Both the position numbers and the translations under genes were made by a program. 64,000 bases of DNA. Source: Melanocharis versteri. Taxonomy: Eukaryota > Chordata > Aves > Passeriformes > Melanocharitidae. Location of the stretch: assembly GCA_013397845.1 (NCBI GenBank), contig VZTG01009131.1, forward strand, positions 67,297 through 131,296, in the 5' to 3' direction. Position 1 is the stretch's first letter. Every line of letters begins with the position of its first letter. The notes beneath the pieces were generated by a model that was not told the DNA's origin, made no database searches, and worked only from the letters and a program-made list of their open reading frames with translations. Below are positions 49,141 through 62,890 of the stretch, piece by piece.

Positions 49141-52114
49141 ACTGCTTTTTAATAGATGGCAAAAGAAATGAGGATTTGATTCCCTCTTTCTCACTTGTCT
49201 TAAAAAAAGATATAAATCAGTGTAACTATTGACATCAGCAGAGTTATTCCTGAAAAACGTCAGCATGAACGAACAGACCCGATACGTACGCAGCGGAGAA
49301 TTTTTGGCATCAGGGCTGTGGCGATGCGTACAGCCCTGTACTTTGAGAGCAACTCTCCAGCTATCCCTCACACCACACGGCTCCGCAGCCAGCCCCCCTC
49401 AGGCACGCTTGTGACACGTCCTTCGAAACACTGCAAGGGCCAGAGCCACAACAAGCCACAGGAGAGTGGATTTGAAAAGTTGCTGTTCCTCACTTGCTCA
49501 ATTCTCACGCAGAAAGTGCCACAATCTTTTACCTGCCAGATCTTTTCTTTGCTTAAGTACAAAACATTCTCTGTTATAATGTACATGGTGTTACAAATGA
49601 ATGAAAAGCATGAATCAAATTAATTTAAAACATTTGGTTTTCAGACATGCTTAAAACAAAGACCGTATTGATGTGTTTCATCTAACTTATTCATTAAAAT
49701 GGCATTCTTGATGTCCTCATGTTACCATAATCTCTGAAGCACTGGACAAACAAGTACATTTGTTTATCACTCTTTCCTTACTAAAGAACAGGGTTTTATT
49801 AAAGAGATCAATCACCTGTGTACAGTTTAATAGCCTGAGCTGTGCATGTAAGACAGAGCTTGCTTCAATAGCCCACAATTCCCAAAGTATAGAGGGACAT
49901 GTAAAACCATTTGTTGCTTTAATAAAACAAAATATTTCTCAGAGCTAGCAAGTACCCTATTAAAATTAGCAATTTGAGACAGAAAAGCAGTGCTTAGAAG
50001 AAACGAATTCTAATAAAAGGAGCAGAATCAATCCTGTTCGTTTACTTCCATGAGAGCCCCATGTTTCTAATCAGAGACACAAAAACACTTTACATGCTTA
50101 ATGCACTGCCTTCCTCTTATTGAATCACACTTACTGTGGAAACAGTCTTTTGAGGCTTCTAGCTGTTTTGAGGTAATTGGAGGATTGCTGCTTCTAATGA
50201 ATGGTCTCCTCATAATGGAGGCCAAAGTGTTCAAAACAATGTCAGAGGCAAAGCGTACAAAGGAAAGCTTTTCAGAAATGCCAATGAACAATCTTGAAAT
50301 ACATTCTTTTACTAAAAGATAATCTGTCTTACTAGGCTACTGCTATAGTGTAATGAAGTTGTATTAGCAGAGGAAATAATGTTTTACTAACACTGTTGGA
50401 TGTCACTACAAATTGCAACAGCCACCCCTTTTATGATGAAAGGCTGAAAAGAAATCTAACATTAATTAAGATCACACCTTTGAAGACTTCACTTTGTCAC
50501 AATCAAGAGTCAGTGAACAGCCCAGCCCCAAAATCGTCCTTTTACCTATGTTAGAGCGAAGAACAGGAACTTTCTCATTAGATGAAGACTTGCAGTTCAG
50601 TGCCCATCAAGCTTTTGAGAGTTCTAATTAATGTTTTAACTATTTAGCTTTGTAACAAGATTATCTGTTTCATTTGGGGAAAAAACTCCCTTTAACTGCC
50701 AACTTCGATTAAGCAGTGGTTTCAGCAAATCGGTATGTTATGCAAAGAAGCTGTTAGCAGCTGTAACATGCAAGTTAAAAGTTATTGAAATAACATTTTG
50801 TAAGAAAACAAGCCAAATATAGGTAGCAGCAACTAAATAAAACACTAAGGTGATCAAGAAGTGTTTCACAGATTTTGAAAATAAAGTCAAAAACACAGAA
50901 GAAAACCAATCGTTCATCTCCTATCAGCTGTTCTTGTTGCCAATGATTATGGCAATATTTCACAGAGAACATATGGCAGTGTTTATAGCCATCAGGCAGT
51001 ATTTCACAGAAGCTGCGACACCATGTGTCCACCAACTAGCCTTTCTGATTGCAATTAATTAGAGAAGAAGCAGGAGGCACTTTTTAAATAACATTACGTC
51101 TCAGAGATTCCTGAAGTTTCATGGCCCATGTACAAGACTAAGTGACAGGAAAGTCTATTAAAATTGTAACAAGCCTAGTACAGTGAGTCTGTCCTTGAGG
51201 AACAAGACCTAATAAAAAAAAATACTCTCCTTAAGGAGCATAAGAAAGAGCAGAAATATAATAAGCTGTTCAGGGTGCTACCTTGGAAGCCTGCAACAAT
51301 AAGGAAATATTGAAGACCTTTAACAGGCCATTTTATGAAACAGATTCTGCAGAAAAGCTGCCATAGTGAAAGCTATAGAGTTGGTTTATAGTTGCCAGAC
51401 CCAAGAGGATGTGTACCAAAATTACATGGGGATCTATTAAGGAGCCGAGACTTACGAAATATACCATGGCAGTCATTTCACGACTCCTATTTTAATAAAA
51501 GCTAGCAGCAGAGGAAAACTGAGGGTAATAACTACCCAATAGGTTTTCATATAGAAGCGGAAAGCTGAACTTTCCCAGCCAGCCCCTGCAGCTGAATCCG
51601 GCACTTCCAGGTAGCCCCACTCAAGGATTAGGCAGGGGGTGGCCAGCACCACCCCACACAGCAGCAACTTCAGCAGCACTGCAGACTATAGTGCAATTAT
51701 TCCCATGAAAAAAGCTTTCCATTACAGAGGTATTTTCCCAACCCAGTGCAATCTGACCCATTAGGAATGAGCCAGGAGAATCACAAAAGCTCAAAATTAT
51801 ACCAAAACTGATCCAATAGGCAAGACATCAGTCAAAACTGATGTGGAGAAGTTCAGCATCGTGTTCCTGCATTTGGGATTGGTTCACAGCATCCTCTCTC
51901 CTTACTGGACACCTTTGCCCCACACAGCCTGCTTCCCTGCTGCTCCTTGCCTTGAGTTGGGATATTTCCTGGAGACACAGAATAAGAAAGCAAGTTTGGA
52001 GGAAACCTGTCCAGCTGTAGCCTTAGCAGAGCTCCTTTCTTCCAAATCTGTAAGCTCCGATCATATAACTGAGCTCACCTTGCAGCTCTTCCCATGGCTG
52101 GGGTAAAAACGTAC

Positions 52115-52130
52115 CTCTCTCTCTCTCTCT
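52115..52130. repeat. (CT)8 microsatellite
   Basis: Eight CT dinucleotides, perfect. Short. Confidence 0.9.
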
Positions 52131-54257
52131 ACTCTCCAGGCTCTTACGCTCATAAAACTTCTAGAAAATCAACACCTTTGAGATCCCGCTGCACCCATTG
52201 AATTTTTCTAAGTTGGCCATCAACCTCAGAAGTTATTTAGACACATTAACAGTGCAGCCATCCAAGCCTCTTTTCCTTAAGAAAGCAGGCCTTTATATTT
52301 CTCTGCCATTATATTCCTGTTATTTCACCATTTGCTCCATTTCCCCAAACCTCTAAGCTCTAACTTTTATTGCAGAATTTTCGTCTTGGGACACAGGAAA
52401 TACAAATGGTGTTGGTAATAATGGACACATTTATTTTTATTATTCTTAAGAGCAAAATTCCACAATATACTCATGGTGGATCTTGAAAAGGTAAACTAAT
52501 GACCACAATACACCTGCCTAATTGTAGTACAATAACCTAGGATCTGTTGTCACACATGTGACATGACAGAAAATACAAGCCATGTTTAAAAGTGTGGCAG
52601 GCTTTTGAGGTTGGTAAAAATCTTTCCTCTGGCACTGGGCGTACTATTTAAAACTCCAGGTGCAGCCCCAACACCAAGCAGCAGCAAAAAATGAGCCACC
52701 ATTCCACCCACCACTACACTTGCATGATGACAACAGGATGACTTTATAAATAAATAAATACCAAAATAAAATGACAGCTGGCAACTTCACCATCCTTGTC
52801 TACACTTTCCTAGGAGCAGAGCTAATATTTTGAGCTGTGCATGCAGAATGCTTTCAAGGTTTGTACTCCATCAAAAAAGTTCCCCAACTGCGAGGTTGAC
52901 AGCTGCCACCAACTTAACAGCTATACTAAAGTGCCTGGCACAACTTACAGTGGCTTCCCTAAAATTTAAGAGTAGCCTCAATGCTGAAAGAAAATTGCAA
53001 TCTATTCCTTAATAAAATATATTTCAATGAAAAGAAAAAAAAAAAGAGAGCTCAGAGAGAAACTCCTGGGCAATATGCAGCACTAGCTGTGGTGCCATTG
53101 CTACAGCACTTACTAATGTTATTTTTAGGACAGTGACACAAATGCCACTGATAATCAAGAGCTGTAGCAGGGATCCCTCTCCCCAGTTAAATCCCTCCTT
53201 TTGCCCCTTTCAAAAGGCTCCCCTGGGTGCACTGCTTTCCACGTGGGCTGGGAGCTGGACAGGCACCCAATCCACGCCCTGGGGATGGTCAGAGGCCACA
53301 GGCTCTCCCTTCCTTGCTGAAATGCAAAGACAGTGCAAGGAGTAGCTTACACCCTCGGACTGATCCAACCCAGTGATCCAGGTCTAGCAGATGCAGCCTA
53401 CAGCTGGAGGAGGCATGGACCATGACAGAGCTTGGGAAGGAGTTTGAAGGCAGCAGGATGGGGCCTGGGTGTGGGCAGCAGCACCACTAACTCAGCCTGA
53501 GCCTTTACCAACACCGGCACAGCTTTGGATATGGCCCACCACATACAACTATGGCCTTCTAGGGAAAAAAAAAACAAACGAAAAACATTAAGGATTTCAG
53601 CAGGAAAGAGGCACCACACACAGAGATACTCCACCTCTCACACTGGCTGATCTGGAAAGATAAGCAGATGAAAAGTAGAAGTGTAATTTATACCCCCACC
53701 AGCTAAAGTGGGAAAACTATAATTTGTCCCCAGAACACCAGGATGTAACAGTACAGCTTTCTTCTCGACAAAAAAAAATACTCTTGACTCAACTACATGC
53801 ATAGTTATCCTTGTAACAGTCATGTCAGCAGAAACAGTCATAGCAATAAAAACAAACATATTTAGGATACCTGTGAAAAAGCCACAATGTGAGCAGAGCT
53901 CATCTGAACCCCAGCACTGTGCACTAGCCAGCCTCCTAACACCAGAGACCCAACCAACCCTAATGCCAGAATTGAAATGCTTTTTCTTTTTAAATCTGAG
54001 GTGTACAACCTGGCACCCCCCCAGTGATGGATCACTGATTCCAGTCCATCACCTGATATGCTGTCAGGCCACTGAGTGATGAGATAACTAGATGGGAATG
54101 AAATGGAAAACCACGAGGGTTCTGGCAATCACACCTCACACCTCTCTGCAACACTGACGCTGCACCGACGAGCTCACAGAGCAGCTGATGATCAGTGGCC
54201 CATCCGTGCTGTGTTGCAGGGACTGGGCTCTGCCACTAGTTCACATTGCACAAATGA

Positions 54258-54330
54258 AAAATAATTAGGGGATCTAAATGGTCATTTTAATGAATAATTG
54301 ACTTCTACTATAATTATCAGAGCTCTGATC
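54258..54330. promoter_or_regulatory. Possible conserved non-coding element, homeodomain motifs
   Basis: 'aaaataattagggg', 'ggtcattttaatgaataatt' and 'actataattatcagagctct' place several TAAT/ATTA and TATC cores within 70 bp, followed by 'agagctctgatcacc'. Dense core motifs in non-repetitive sequence are typical of developmental enhancers. Inference only. Confidence 0.22.
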
Positions 54331-55805
54331 ACCTCCAGAATTTATTTGTACAAGTACCTCAACACCAAGATTAATTTAATTTTCTCTTAGGCTAACAAAG
54401 GAATTAGATGAATAGCTGAGTTGAAGTAAGAAGTTTTCCTGATATCAAGCAAAGCCACGAAAAACTGAATTTCATATTCCCTTCCTGAACACACCTTGAG
54501 AAAGTCAAGTTGAAAATGAACAGATCCGAATTTCCAGTTCTTGTTTAACAAAGCAAGTTATGCTTAAAAAGTTTATGCAATTCTTTTAGAACTCGTCTAG
54601 TAGTTGCAGCTGGGAGAACACACATTAGTCACTCTGAATGAACTATATCTTCAATGCAGATTACTTAAAGATGTACCTATACATTACATGCTATTATCCG
54701 GATTACCTTTAACAAGAATAAATGGATAAGACAAAATATGGTCTTTTTATGCTTATGGAATTTGGCAATATTCTAATTTCCTTGCACAGGCTGTTTAGAA
54801 GGGAGTGCTAATATCAGGCTATTTGACACCTTTGCACATATCACGCAGAGGAATGGCTGAGGGCATTAGGATTCTTAGCCTGAGCTATCCTAAACACAAC
54901 ACACTTTAGATTCATTCTGCCCAGAACGCTGATACTGCAAAACAAACAAACAAAAAATTAAGAATCTAAGCTAGAGCAAAAGCAGGGTTTTTCCCCTGCA
55001 AAAACAGCTACAGAAATCACAGTGAATATACTGTTTTGGAAGAACTTTGAAATAATATTCCTTGATTCTTACTCCTTTCTTCAGATGCTTTTTAATGATG
55101 CATTAGTGCTTACAGCCATGTAGAATGCTGTTTCTAAAGACAACAGTACCTTCTAGGTCAACCTGTCTCCTGGTCGATTTACACCAAGAGAGTTTATGGT
55201 TTATATGACATTGTTACATTAAATAAAAACTACCCCAAAAATCTAGGGAAAAAATATTAAAGTGTAATAGTTCATAGGCATCTGAGTGCAAGGAAAATGG
55301 TAACAAAGACTATTGTCAGTGAAAGCTTCTAATGGAAAGACATGCAAACAAAAAGCAAAATAAGAATCAAAATAAAAGTTGCATTTTTACTAATAATGAA
55401 TTTTCATTTGATTTTTTTTTCCTCAGGAAATGGTCATTTAGATAGCAATTTTAAGATTTTTTTGTCTCCCTTTTAAATAGCTGCTTCAATTAAAATTATC
55501 TCAATGCCTTTTTCTTGTTCTAACCTTTCTTTTGGTCAAGACTGACTCAGAATCAAGATCATTAATTACAGCAGAGATTCAGCATTAATAAAAAATGAAA
55601 GCAAAATCCACCTTCCAATAGATAAAGAAACATTAAGAGGAAGAAATACGCATTCTAATTTATTCACTTTTACCAAAATTCAAAGCTGATCTAATAATAC
55701 AAACAGTACTCTTATACACCTTAACTTTTTATTCACGGTCAAAGTTTTCTTTCCTCAACCGACAAGCACAAATTACATTAGATTACAGCCCAGGACTTTA
55801 AAAAG

Positions 55806-55830
55806 TAAATAAATAAATAAATAAATAAAA
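55806..55830. repeat. (TAAA)6 tetranucleotide repeat
   Basis: About six TAAA units, perfect as read. Confidence 0.9.
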
Positions 55831-58800
55831 CCACTGAAACAAGAACATTATATTGAGTTCCCAACAAAAATAATTATTCTAAGGAAGATTTAAGACCATT
55901 ATACACCTTTTACAAAACATTTACGTAAACTTTGGGAAGTGAAAAATTGAATACTTAAAACCTTTGTTAAACTGCCCTAAAAAAAACTTTCGGTCAAGCA
56001 TTTCGAGGGCAGCTCTTTCTCCATTATATGCAGACTTCAATGGGCATACCAAAATGTTGAAGTTTCTGATTTTTGCAGTATGGAAACCTGCAGGGTCATG
56101 CTTGTACCATACCCAAGAAAAGGTTACCAATAACTCTCTAGGCACTTCTGAAAGAGCAGCAGGACTGTGCCTACTCTTGAGCTGTAAAACAAACCTGAAG
56201 GGCTTCTAAGACAAGGTGAAGGGCTGGTTTGGTCTGGGTTTTTTACATCACTTGAGGGAAAAAGAAAAAAGAAAGTACCTCTATTTGTCTGCACTTCAGC
56301 GTAGCATGGGCCTTCTATGTGCTTCAACCCTGAAATCCCACAGCCCCGAAATTCCACAACCCCAGAGCTAAACATCACGGACCAAAAGCTTCATCCTTGA
56401 TAGTGGGTGCTCATCCCCTTTGGGAGGGGTTAAACAAGTACAACCCATTGGATGAAATCTGGGACTCACTTTTAAAGAGAAAGAGTTGAGCATCTTCAGA
56501 AGAAACATTAGAAGCAACCAACATTGGGCTATGCCTTTTTGTTTGACACCAGTGCTCAGATCATACTCTCTTTTTTTTGCTACCGTAAAATAAAACACAA
56601 GCTTGTATCACAGGCATGAAAACACAGAAAAGAGGACTAAGTTGGAATGTTTCTGCTTTATCAAAGGGCACACTGCATGCCAAACAAGCCTGAGCTGATC
56701 TACTATTAGAACAGAACAGAGTAACTCTCACATGCTGGTACTTGTTGTGTTGTGTCTTCTTTTTCCATCTATTTCCCAAAAGATCAGAATTCACAAGGCA
56801 TCGTTCGTGTTAGAAGGAATGCTAACAATTAGATTTATTTATACTTTGTCTGCATTTTCTTCTCCTGAAAATTACTGATGTTAGAATGATATTTGCAAAC
56901 TGATTTGTATTCATATTTTACTCTTTGGAGGCAATGATAATTCTCCAGGAACGCAGAATTCTCCCTATCATTTTGTTCTGACTAAATGCAACAATAGACT
57001 AGCAACTCTCAGCTTTTGATTATGTTCCAAAATAGTTGTAAGTCTCAAAAAGGGGCCAGGGGGAACCAACTACATACCCACAAAGGATCCATACTTCTAG
57101 TCTACAGCAGTGTGAAAATTGAACCACTAAATCTTTAGGGCAGTAAATGACCTTGAAAACTCACCCAGATTACATTTCTTCGTTACCACAGAATTTATCC
57201 GTTCTGGACATCAGACTTGCTTCATCACCATGGACTTGCCTGGCAACTGCTGCTGTGTGGCTGACCCTAATCAATGTCCTGGGCCAGCCCCAGTCACTGT
57301 GTGAGGGCACTGCAGGATGGGTACCATTCCAAGGGTCCCCTGCCGTACTTGTCCTCGAGTCCCAGTTTGCCAGCCCTCATGGATCAGCCAAGCCCACGTT
57401 GCCCTCAGCATGCCTTTCCCAGCTTTTTGGCTTCTAGCACAACCATGTATTAAATTCTCAAGGATCAAAGATTCAGTGTTCAACTCATGTTTGCTGTCAG
57501 TGCCCAGTCCTGATACAATTTTTTGGTATTAAAAGAGTTTTACATGAATCCCAAACGACCACTGCATACAGACTGCTGAAGTTCACCCCTATTTCTTTTA
57601 ATCTTGACACAGCCCTCATTCAACATCCTGGGCCAGGACAGTATTGCATGGATGAACAGAGGTCCCACAGTTTCATCCCTCAACTCTAAAGACACAACCA
57701 GCCACCCAACCCCGCCTTGATTTGGCCAAAGAGTTGCTGACACGGGCAATGTGCAGATATGGTGCAGCATGGATGACACACATCATTCTGAAAATGCTCC
57801 CTGCTGAAGTTCAGCAGCAATAAATAACAAAATTAGAGCAGCTGTTGCATGACTTGGCAAAGCACAGTCTCTGGACAGGTGCAGAGCATAAGCTCCCATG
57901 CAGTGAACAGCACCAAGATCTCATTAGGACTGCTCAAGTTGTGAGCTTGGTTTTTTTTAAGTCATTGCCCCAGTTCTCAAATTGAAAGTTGGCGATTATA
58001 AACTGTTACCTCAACCATTCATTGAAAACCTAGACCGGTTTAGATCACCGAGGGCATTTGAAGCAGACATCTTCCTTGAAGCTGCAAAAATGGCCAAGTG
58101 AGAGCAGCACAGCACATGGACACAGAGGCAGCAAGGCACTTTTTACCCTTTCTACCGCAGCATAGATTTATGTCATGTCCATAATCTCTCCAAGGATTAC
58201 AACAGCATTACTGCTACTCCTTCAGCACAATATATGCTTTCAAACTCCACTGCTCTGAGCACACTCTGACTTCCAGAGTATTCTTTGAGATCATCTTTCC
58301 TACGTTCTCATCTCACTGGCTGGTATCAGGAAAGGGCATCTCTTCCAACAATATCCAAGAATTTCTCCATTTTCTGGGCTCCATCCAAGACCAAATGGAT
58401 TTCATTATGGTTATGGATCAGAGCCTCAAAAACATCACTGACCACGAAGTTACGTGGAGTGACCAGGTTAGATAGAAACAGTACAGAAATCCCTAAACAC
58501 TAGGCAACAGGAGCTCTCCTCTGGCCAGACCCTGATTTGAACCTCCTCTGACCTCTCCAAACACTTTTTGCCTTGGCAGTTGGCCAGTTTGGTCAATGCT
58601 GCTCTTCTGAGAGCAAACCCAACAGGCCCTCAAAACACATAAATAAAAGCAAATTTTTAAAGGGAAGCCACTTCTACTGGGACTAATGAATCTGATGGTG
58701 GTGGAGTCAGCCTAAACAGAGAACACACTGTGGACATAAGCATCCTAACAGTTGTTTATTTCTTGGTCCCCCAGTTAAAATCAAGCTCTTCTTTTTTTTG

Positions 58801-58960
58801 GCATCCCAATGTCATGTCAGGTTGTCCTTCCTTTTCAGCCGTTTTTCTTTTTGCATGTATTTGATAAGATTTTTTTTAATAAAAGTGGAGGTGTTCTTGG
58901 CATTTCTGCCACAACAGCAGGGCTTGAACTTAAGGTCAAATTAAAGGAACGGAGTGTTCT

Positions 58961-58974
58961 GTTACCATGACAAC
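58961..58974. promoter_or_regulatory. RFX-type X-box
   Basis: GTTACCATGACAAC is a canonical X-box: half-sites GTTACC and the reverse complement of GTTGTC separated by AT. It is isolated, with no promoter or gene start seen nearby. Confidence 0.4.
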
Positions 58975-59115
58975 CATTCCAGGCTAATATCAGGTACTAA
59001 GATACCAAGAATGAAGTGATAAAATCACTACATTAGTTTAATAAACAAGTTCCATTGTCATCATTTTACTATATATATATGGTTCTTTGAAAAAAATATC
59101 AAATCCCAGAATTTG

Positions 59116-59149
59116 TTCTGCTTGGCCTATAATTCTGCTTGGCCTATCT
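59116..59149. repeat. 17-bp tandem duplication
   Basis: 'ttctgcttggcctat' plus two bases occurs twice in direct succession (59,116-59,132 and 59,133-59,149), identical over the first 15 bases. Confidence 0.92.
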
Positions 59150-60852
59150 AACAAAAATGAAAAATTATTACCTCTCTCAAGAGCTTCAGAATTACAGGTA
59201 TATTGAGAATTCATTAAAGCTGCTATAGATTTTAAAGCCATATTATAGGTACACCAAATTTTGCAGACCCTAAAGCAAACCCTAATATGACATTTAATAT
59301 CAATTCTCACTTTACATATTCATACTCTACCTCAACCTTTTAATAAATGTATAATTGAATTTTAAATATAAATCTTAATGTGTCGAACTATAAAGTTAAG
59401 GGCACACCTCAGAAATTCTTTATACTGAGAGAAGAAATGTGAATGAAAGCCCTTCTCAGCACACATCCCAAAGCTGGTGCAGTGAGCCATGGCTTGCGCA
59501 TGTCTCCCACATCCTTGCCTAACATCCTGGTCCAAAGCCAGCAGGACTGAACACCCACAGAGCTTGCTGGAGCTGGTTCCAGCTACCCTTGCAGCTAGTG
59601 AAGGGGACAGAACGTGCCAGGCCTGGATGCAAAGTAACTAACACTGTATGGTTTGAGGCAAGCACGGGGAGAAGCTCCTGGAAACCCAGGCAAACGCCAG
59701 ACAGTGAGAAGATGCTGCTGCATTTAATACTAAAGTGAGAATATCCCACCCAGCTCTGCTTCCCACTGGGCAGCCTGGAGTTAGATGGCCAGTGAAGGCC
59801 CCAGAGACATGGATCACCACGCTGAACAACTGCCTCTACATCAGAATTGCTAATAAGACAAAGATTTAAAATGTCACTTTTGGCTAGTGCTGACAATAGT
59901 GGCTAGAGAAATAATTAACACTGATTTCCATATTACTGATAATTCTGCAAATGAAAATGAATGGGGCCAAATGGTTCTGAGAATTTAAGATAACTCCAGA
60001 AAGTCAGGAAATCCAACAGAGTCTGAGCAATTTATTTGCAAAATAATTTGAAATTACTTTGCATAGTAATAGGATTCTGGAGATATGTTGTTAACCATGC
60101 AGAACAGCCACATTGATTGAGAGCTGCAGTAGAGAAAAATAAAAGTTTTTTCCACAACAGAGGATTGCAAGGCATTTTTGCGACCTTTTTAACCAGATAA
60201 AAAACAAAAGTCATCCCAACTCAACCACCACAAATCACCCACACAACATCACTCAAAAGACAGAGATAGGCCACCAGGCCCCACCAGAAGAGACACTGCC
60301 TGTTTTCATTAGCCAAACCAAAGCAGCAAAGCCAGACAGTTTCTGTAGCATTTCATTGATTTCCTTGCATGCCCCTCAGACACACTTATATCAAAGTCAC
60401 ATCATCACTGCAAAAAATTCATCTTTTCAGTATATGAGAAAATATTTAGAAAACATGCTAATAAATCGGTCTTATTTACCTTTTAATAAACAAATACACC
60501 TAATATTTACCTCCCAAATAAAGTCAGACCAAAAATGAATTGCTGAGTAACAGAAATATGCTCATAAGCTGCTATCAGAGTGCTGCTGATACCCTTCCAT
60601 CTCATGCGTTCATCTGCTGCTTGGAATGTGCCGTTTGGCATTGATTTTATGCAATTGTGTCAGCCTGACATCAGTGAAGCAAACACTACACAGGAGTAGC
60701 CTGTGGTCTTCCAGCCACATATCTATATACAGACTCAAGAACTGTAAGCTGTAGCTGCCAGTTTCTGCTGAAAAGTCTCAGGGCAGAAGGACAAGCTGAC
60801 CTAATCGGTGGGCTGTTTGAATGGGTTTTGCAGCGAGGACACAGCTAATCCT

Positions 60853-60916
60853 TGGTTGACAGGCCAGCCAGGGGATTTTTATTTTTTTATCTGTGATTAA
60901 TGGACTTGACATCCAT
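60853..60916. promoter_or_regulatory. Possible enhancer element with a PBX-HOX-like site
   Basis: TGATTAATGG at 60,894-60,903 matches the composite PBX-HOX consensus (TGATTNAT). It is preceded by 'ggttgacaggccagccagg', with a TGACAG core that suits MEIS/PKNOX factors. PBX-HOX and MEIS sites within 40 bp are a known enhancer arrangement. Occupancy and conservation are unknown. Confidence 0.25.
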
Positions 60917-62329
60917 GTTCCCACAGCTTCTGCTAAACATGCAGTTCAGACCTTATTGTTAAATACCACCAAGATCACAGGAAACTAAACTCTTATGACA
61001 GCAGAATGACTATGCCAGAGGGCAGACTTTTCTGAGACAAGTATTAGATTACACCAGAAATGTAACACAGAATAATAGGGCACTACAAAAAGGTTCATGA
61101 TCTTGGGCCCCTGAATACCTTGCACCCTTAAAACTAGACTGACCTTTTTGAATAGAAAATAGATTGTGAGAGTTGGGAGATCTAACAAGATAACATGTTA
61201 TTCAAAATTATACTGGGGGATCATATTCACAATACAACGTGTTCATCCTATTTAAGTCAGGGGCATATGCAGCCAACTTGACCTTTCATTTTGTATTTAG
61301 TCACTACTCAAATCTTAAAGCAATATGACTAAAGCATTGATGGAGGTCTCCCTCTTCCAGAATTTGCAGGTTGTGATGTGAGATGAAATGCAAGATTCGG
61401 AAATCCTAATTTCTGTTTTTCTGTACATTTTGCACAGATGCCAATTACAAAAAAAAAGCTAAAACATGCCAGTCTGAAATAGAAAAGTGATGTCAGTTCA
61501 TAAGGGATGCTGTTTAAACAGTTAGCTCTGTCTGAACTATTCTTGTTTTAGACCGGGAAGTATTTTAAACCTTAATTACTACAGTCTGCAAGACTGTGAC
61601 AGATCTATCTTCTCCTTATGGGCATCTTGCCAAGATGAAGCATGAATTCTCTTAAGATGACCATACTTAATTAGCACTTCAGCTAACTTTATGGTGCTTA
61701 CATGATTCAATAGACTACTTCTGGCTTTGGCAAGTATATCTGTCTATTGCAGTTTGGGAGCTTCTAAGGTCGAAGCTATTTTTCATGCCTTTTCACAATT
61801 TGTCATTATGTCTTCTTTGTCCATGGATTTTGATTTCTATATGTAAAGTACAGACTAGGAAACTGAAATTTCCTGGGCCAAAAAACCTTACTCTGAACAT
61901 TCCTTACGATATCAATAGTCACTGCTTGATTGTTGTTTCAAAATGTTGTCACAGAACTCAGATATGTATTTACAACAACAGCTCTGTATGGAAATAGAGA
62001 TAACAGAGATGGAAGAGCTGACTTATTGTCCAGGAGACTATTCCAGACTCTGAAAAGCACAGTTGGGACACAAGAATGAAGTTGTATTAAAAACACAGGA
62101 GAAGGCATAGATGACCTGGCAAAAACCAGTCTTCCTTTAGCACTACCTATCACCTCTTGCACTGCATCTGGGCTGCAAAACACCCCCAGCACCATGCCAT
62201 GACATTGCCTCTGCCCAGCAGAGTCCTGTGGGCAGCAGGGAGGCCACCCTGCACTAGCCCAGCCACCAGCCAGTGCCATCCCTCAGCCGCATCTCCTGCA
62301 CTCTCTGCTGGCTGTGCCTGACAGGGGAG

Positions 62330-62450
62330 ATGTCTGATGAAAGTGACAGACAGGGTTTCAATCGAGAGAGGAGCTTGTTTTAGCACAGGCCTGTCGACTT
62401 CAGTAAATCTGTGGCTTTATCAGCTCTGTGCAACTGACTCATTTAGACCC
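62330..62450. promoter_or_regulatory. Possible conserved non-coding element
   Basis: A non-repetitive stretch with 'aaagtgacagacaggg' (TGACAG, MEIS/PKNOX-like), 'gctttatcag' (GATA-like in reverse) and 'caactgactcattta' (AP-1/MAF-like TGACTCA). No open frame explains it. The variety of cores and balanced composition suggest regulatory DNA; unproven. Confidence 0.2.
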
Positions 62451-62841
62451 GATCGGTGGCAGTCCATCCCTGGCAGCCCCTTGTCAGTGACAGCCCTCAG
62501 GTGCCTAAGCATGGCAGGCTTGATACAAGTCAGACCCTGCTGCGAACAGAGATTAACCTGCAAAATCATGCAGGGCCGCTTTTAAGCGTATTCTAGCCAG
62601 GCACAGCAAAACTACAGACTCCATCAGACTTGGTAAACTTTCTTTAGCTTCTCCATTTCCTGCATCTCATTTACATTCACTCTAGAGGGCAAATAAAAAT
62701 AACCAACGACCCAGGCAGCCTGACTACTGTGCAGAAACCACATGAGCCAAGAAATTTCTAAATAGTCTTTGTATAACCAAGTAGTTTGTCAGACAACACT
62801 GGAGTGGCTTTCAAAAATCTGCACAGCCATATAGAAGATGA

Positions 62842-62890
62842 AATATTAATAAATTTAATATTGAAATATTTGATTAAATTAATATTAATT
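62842..62890. repeat. AT-only inverted repeats
   Basis: 'aatattaa' and 'ttaatatt' form a short hairpin separated by five bases, followed by the perfect 14-bp palindrome AATTAATATTAATT at 62,877-62,890. Almost pure A/T; may act as an easily melted region, or be chance. Confidence 0.7.

Larger units (their letters stand above)
47111..54250. other. Non-coding AT-rich DNA
   Basis: No gene or repeat family recognised. Small simple repeats are present: (CT)8 at 52,115-52,130, an ATAA run at about 52,746-52,760 and an A run at 53,035-53,045. The paired X-box motifs at 49,110-49,140 are listed separately. GC-richer patches at about 49,310-49,450 and 53,180-53,540 carry only short overlapping frames. 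Confidence 0.6.
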
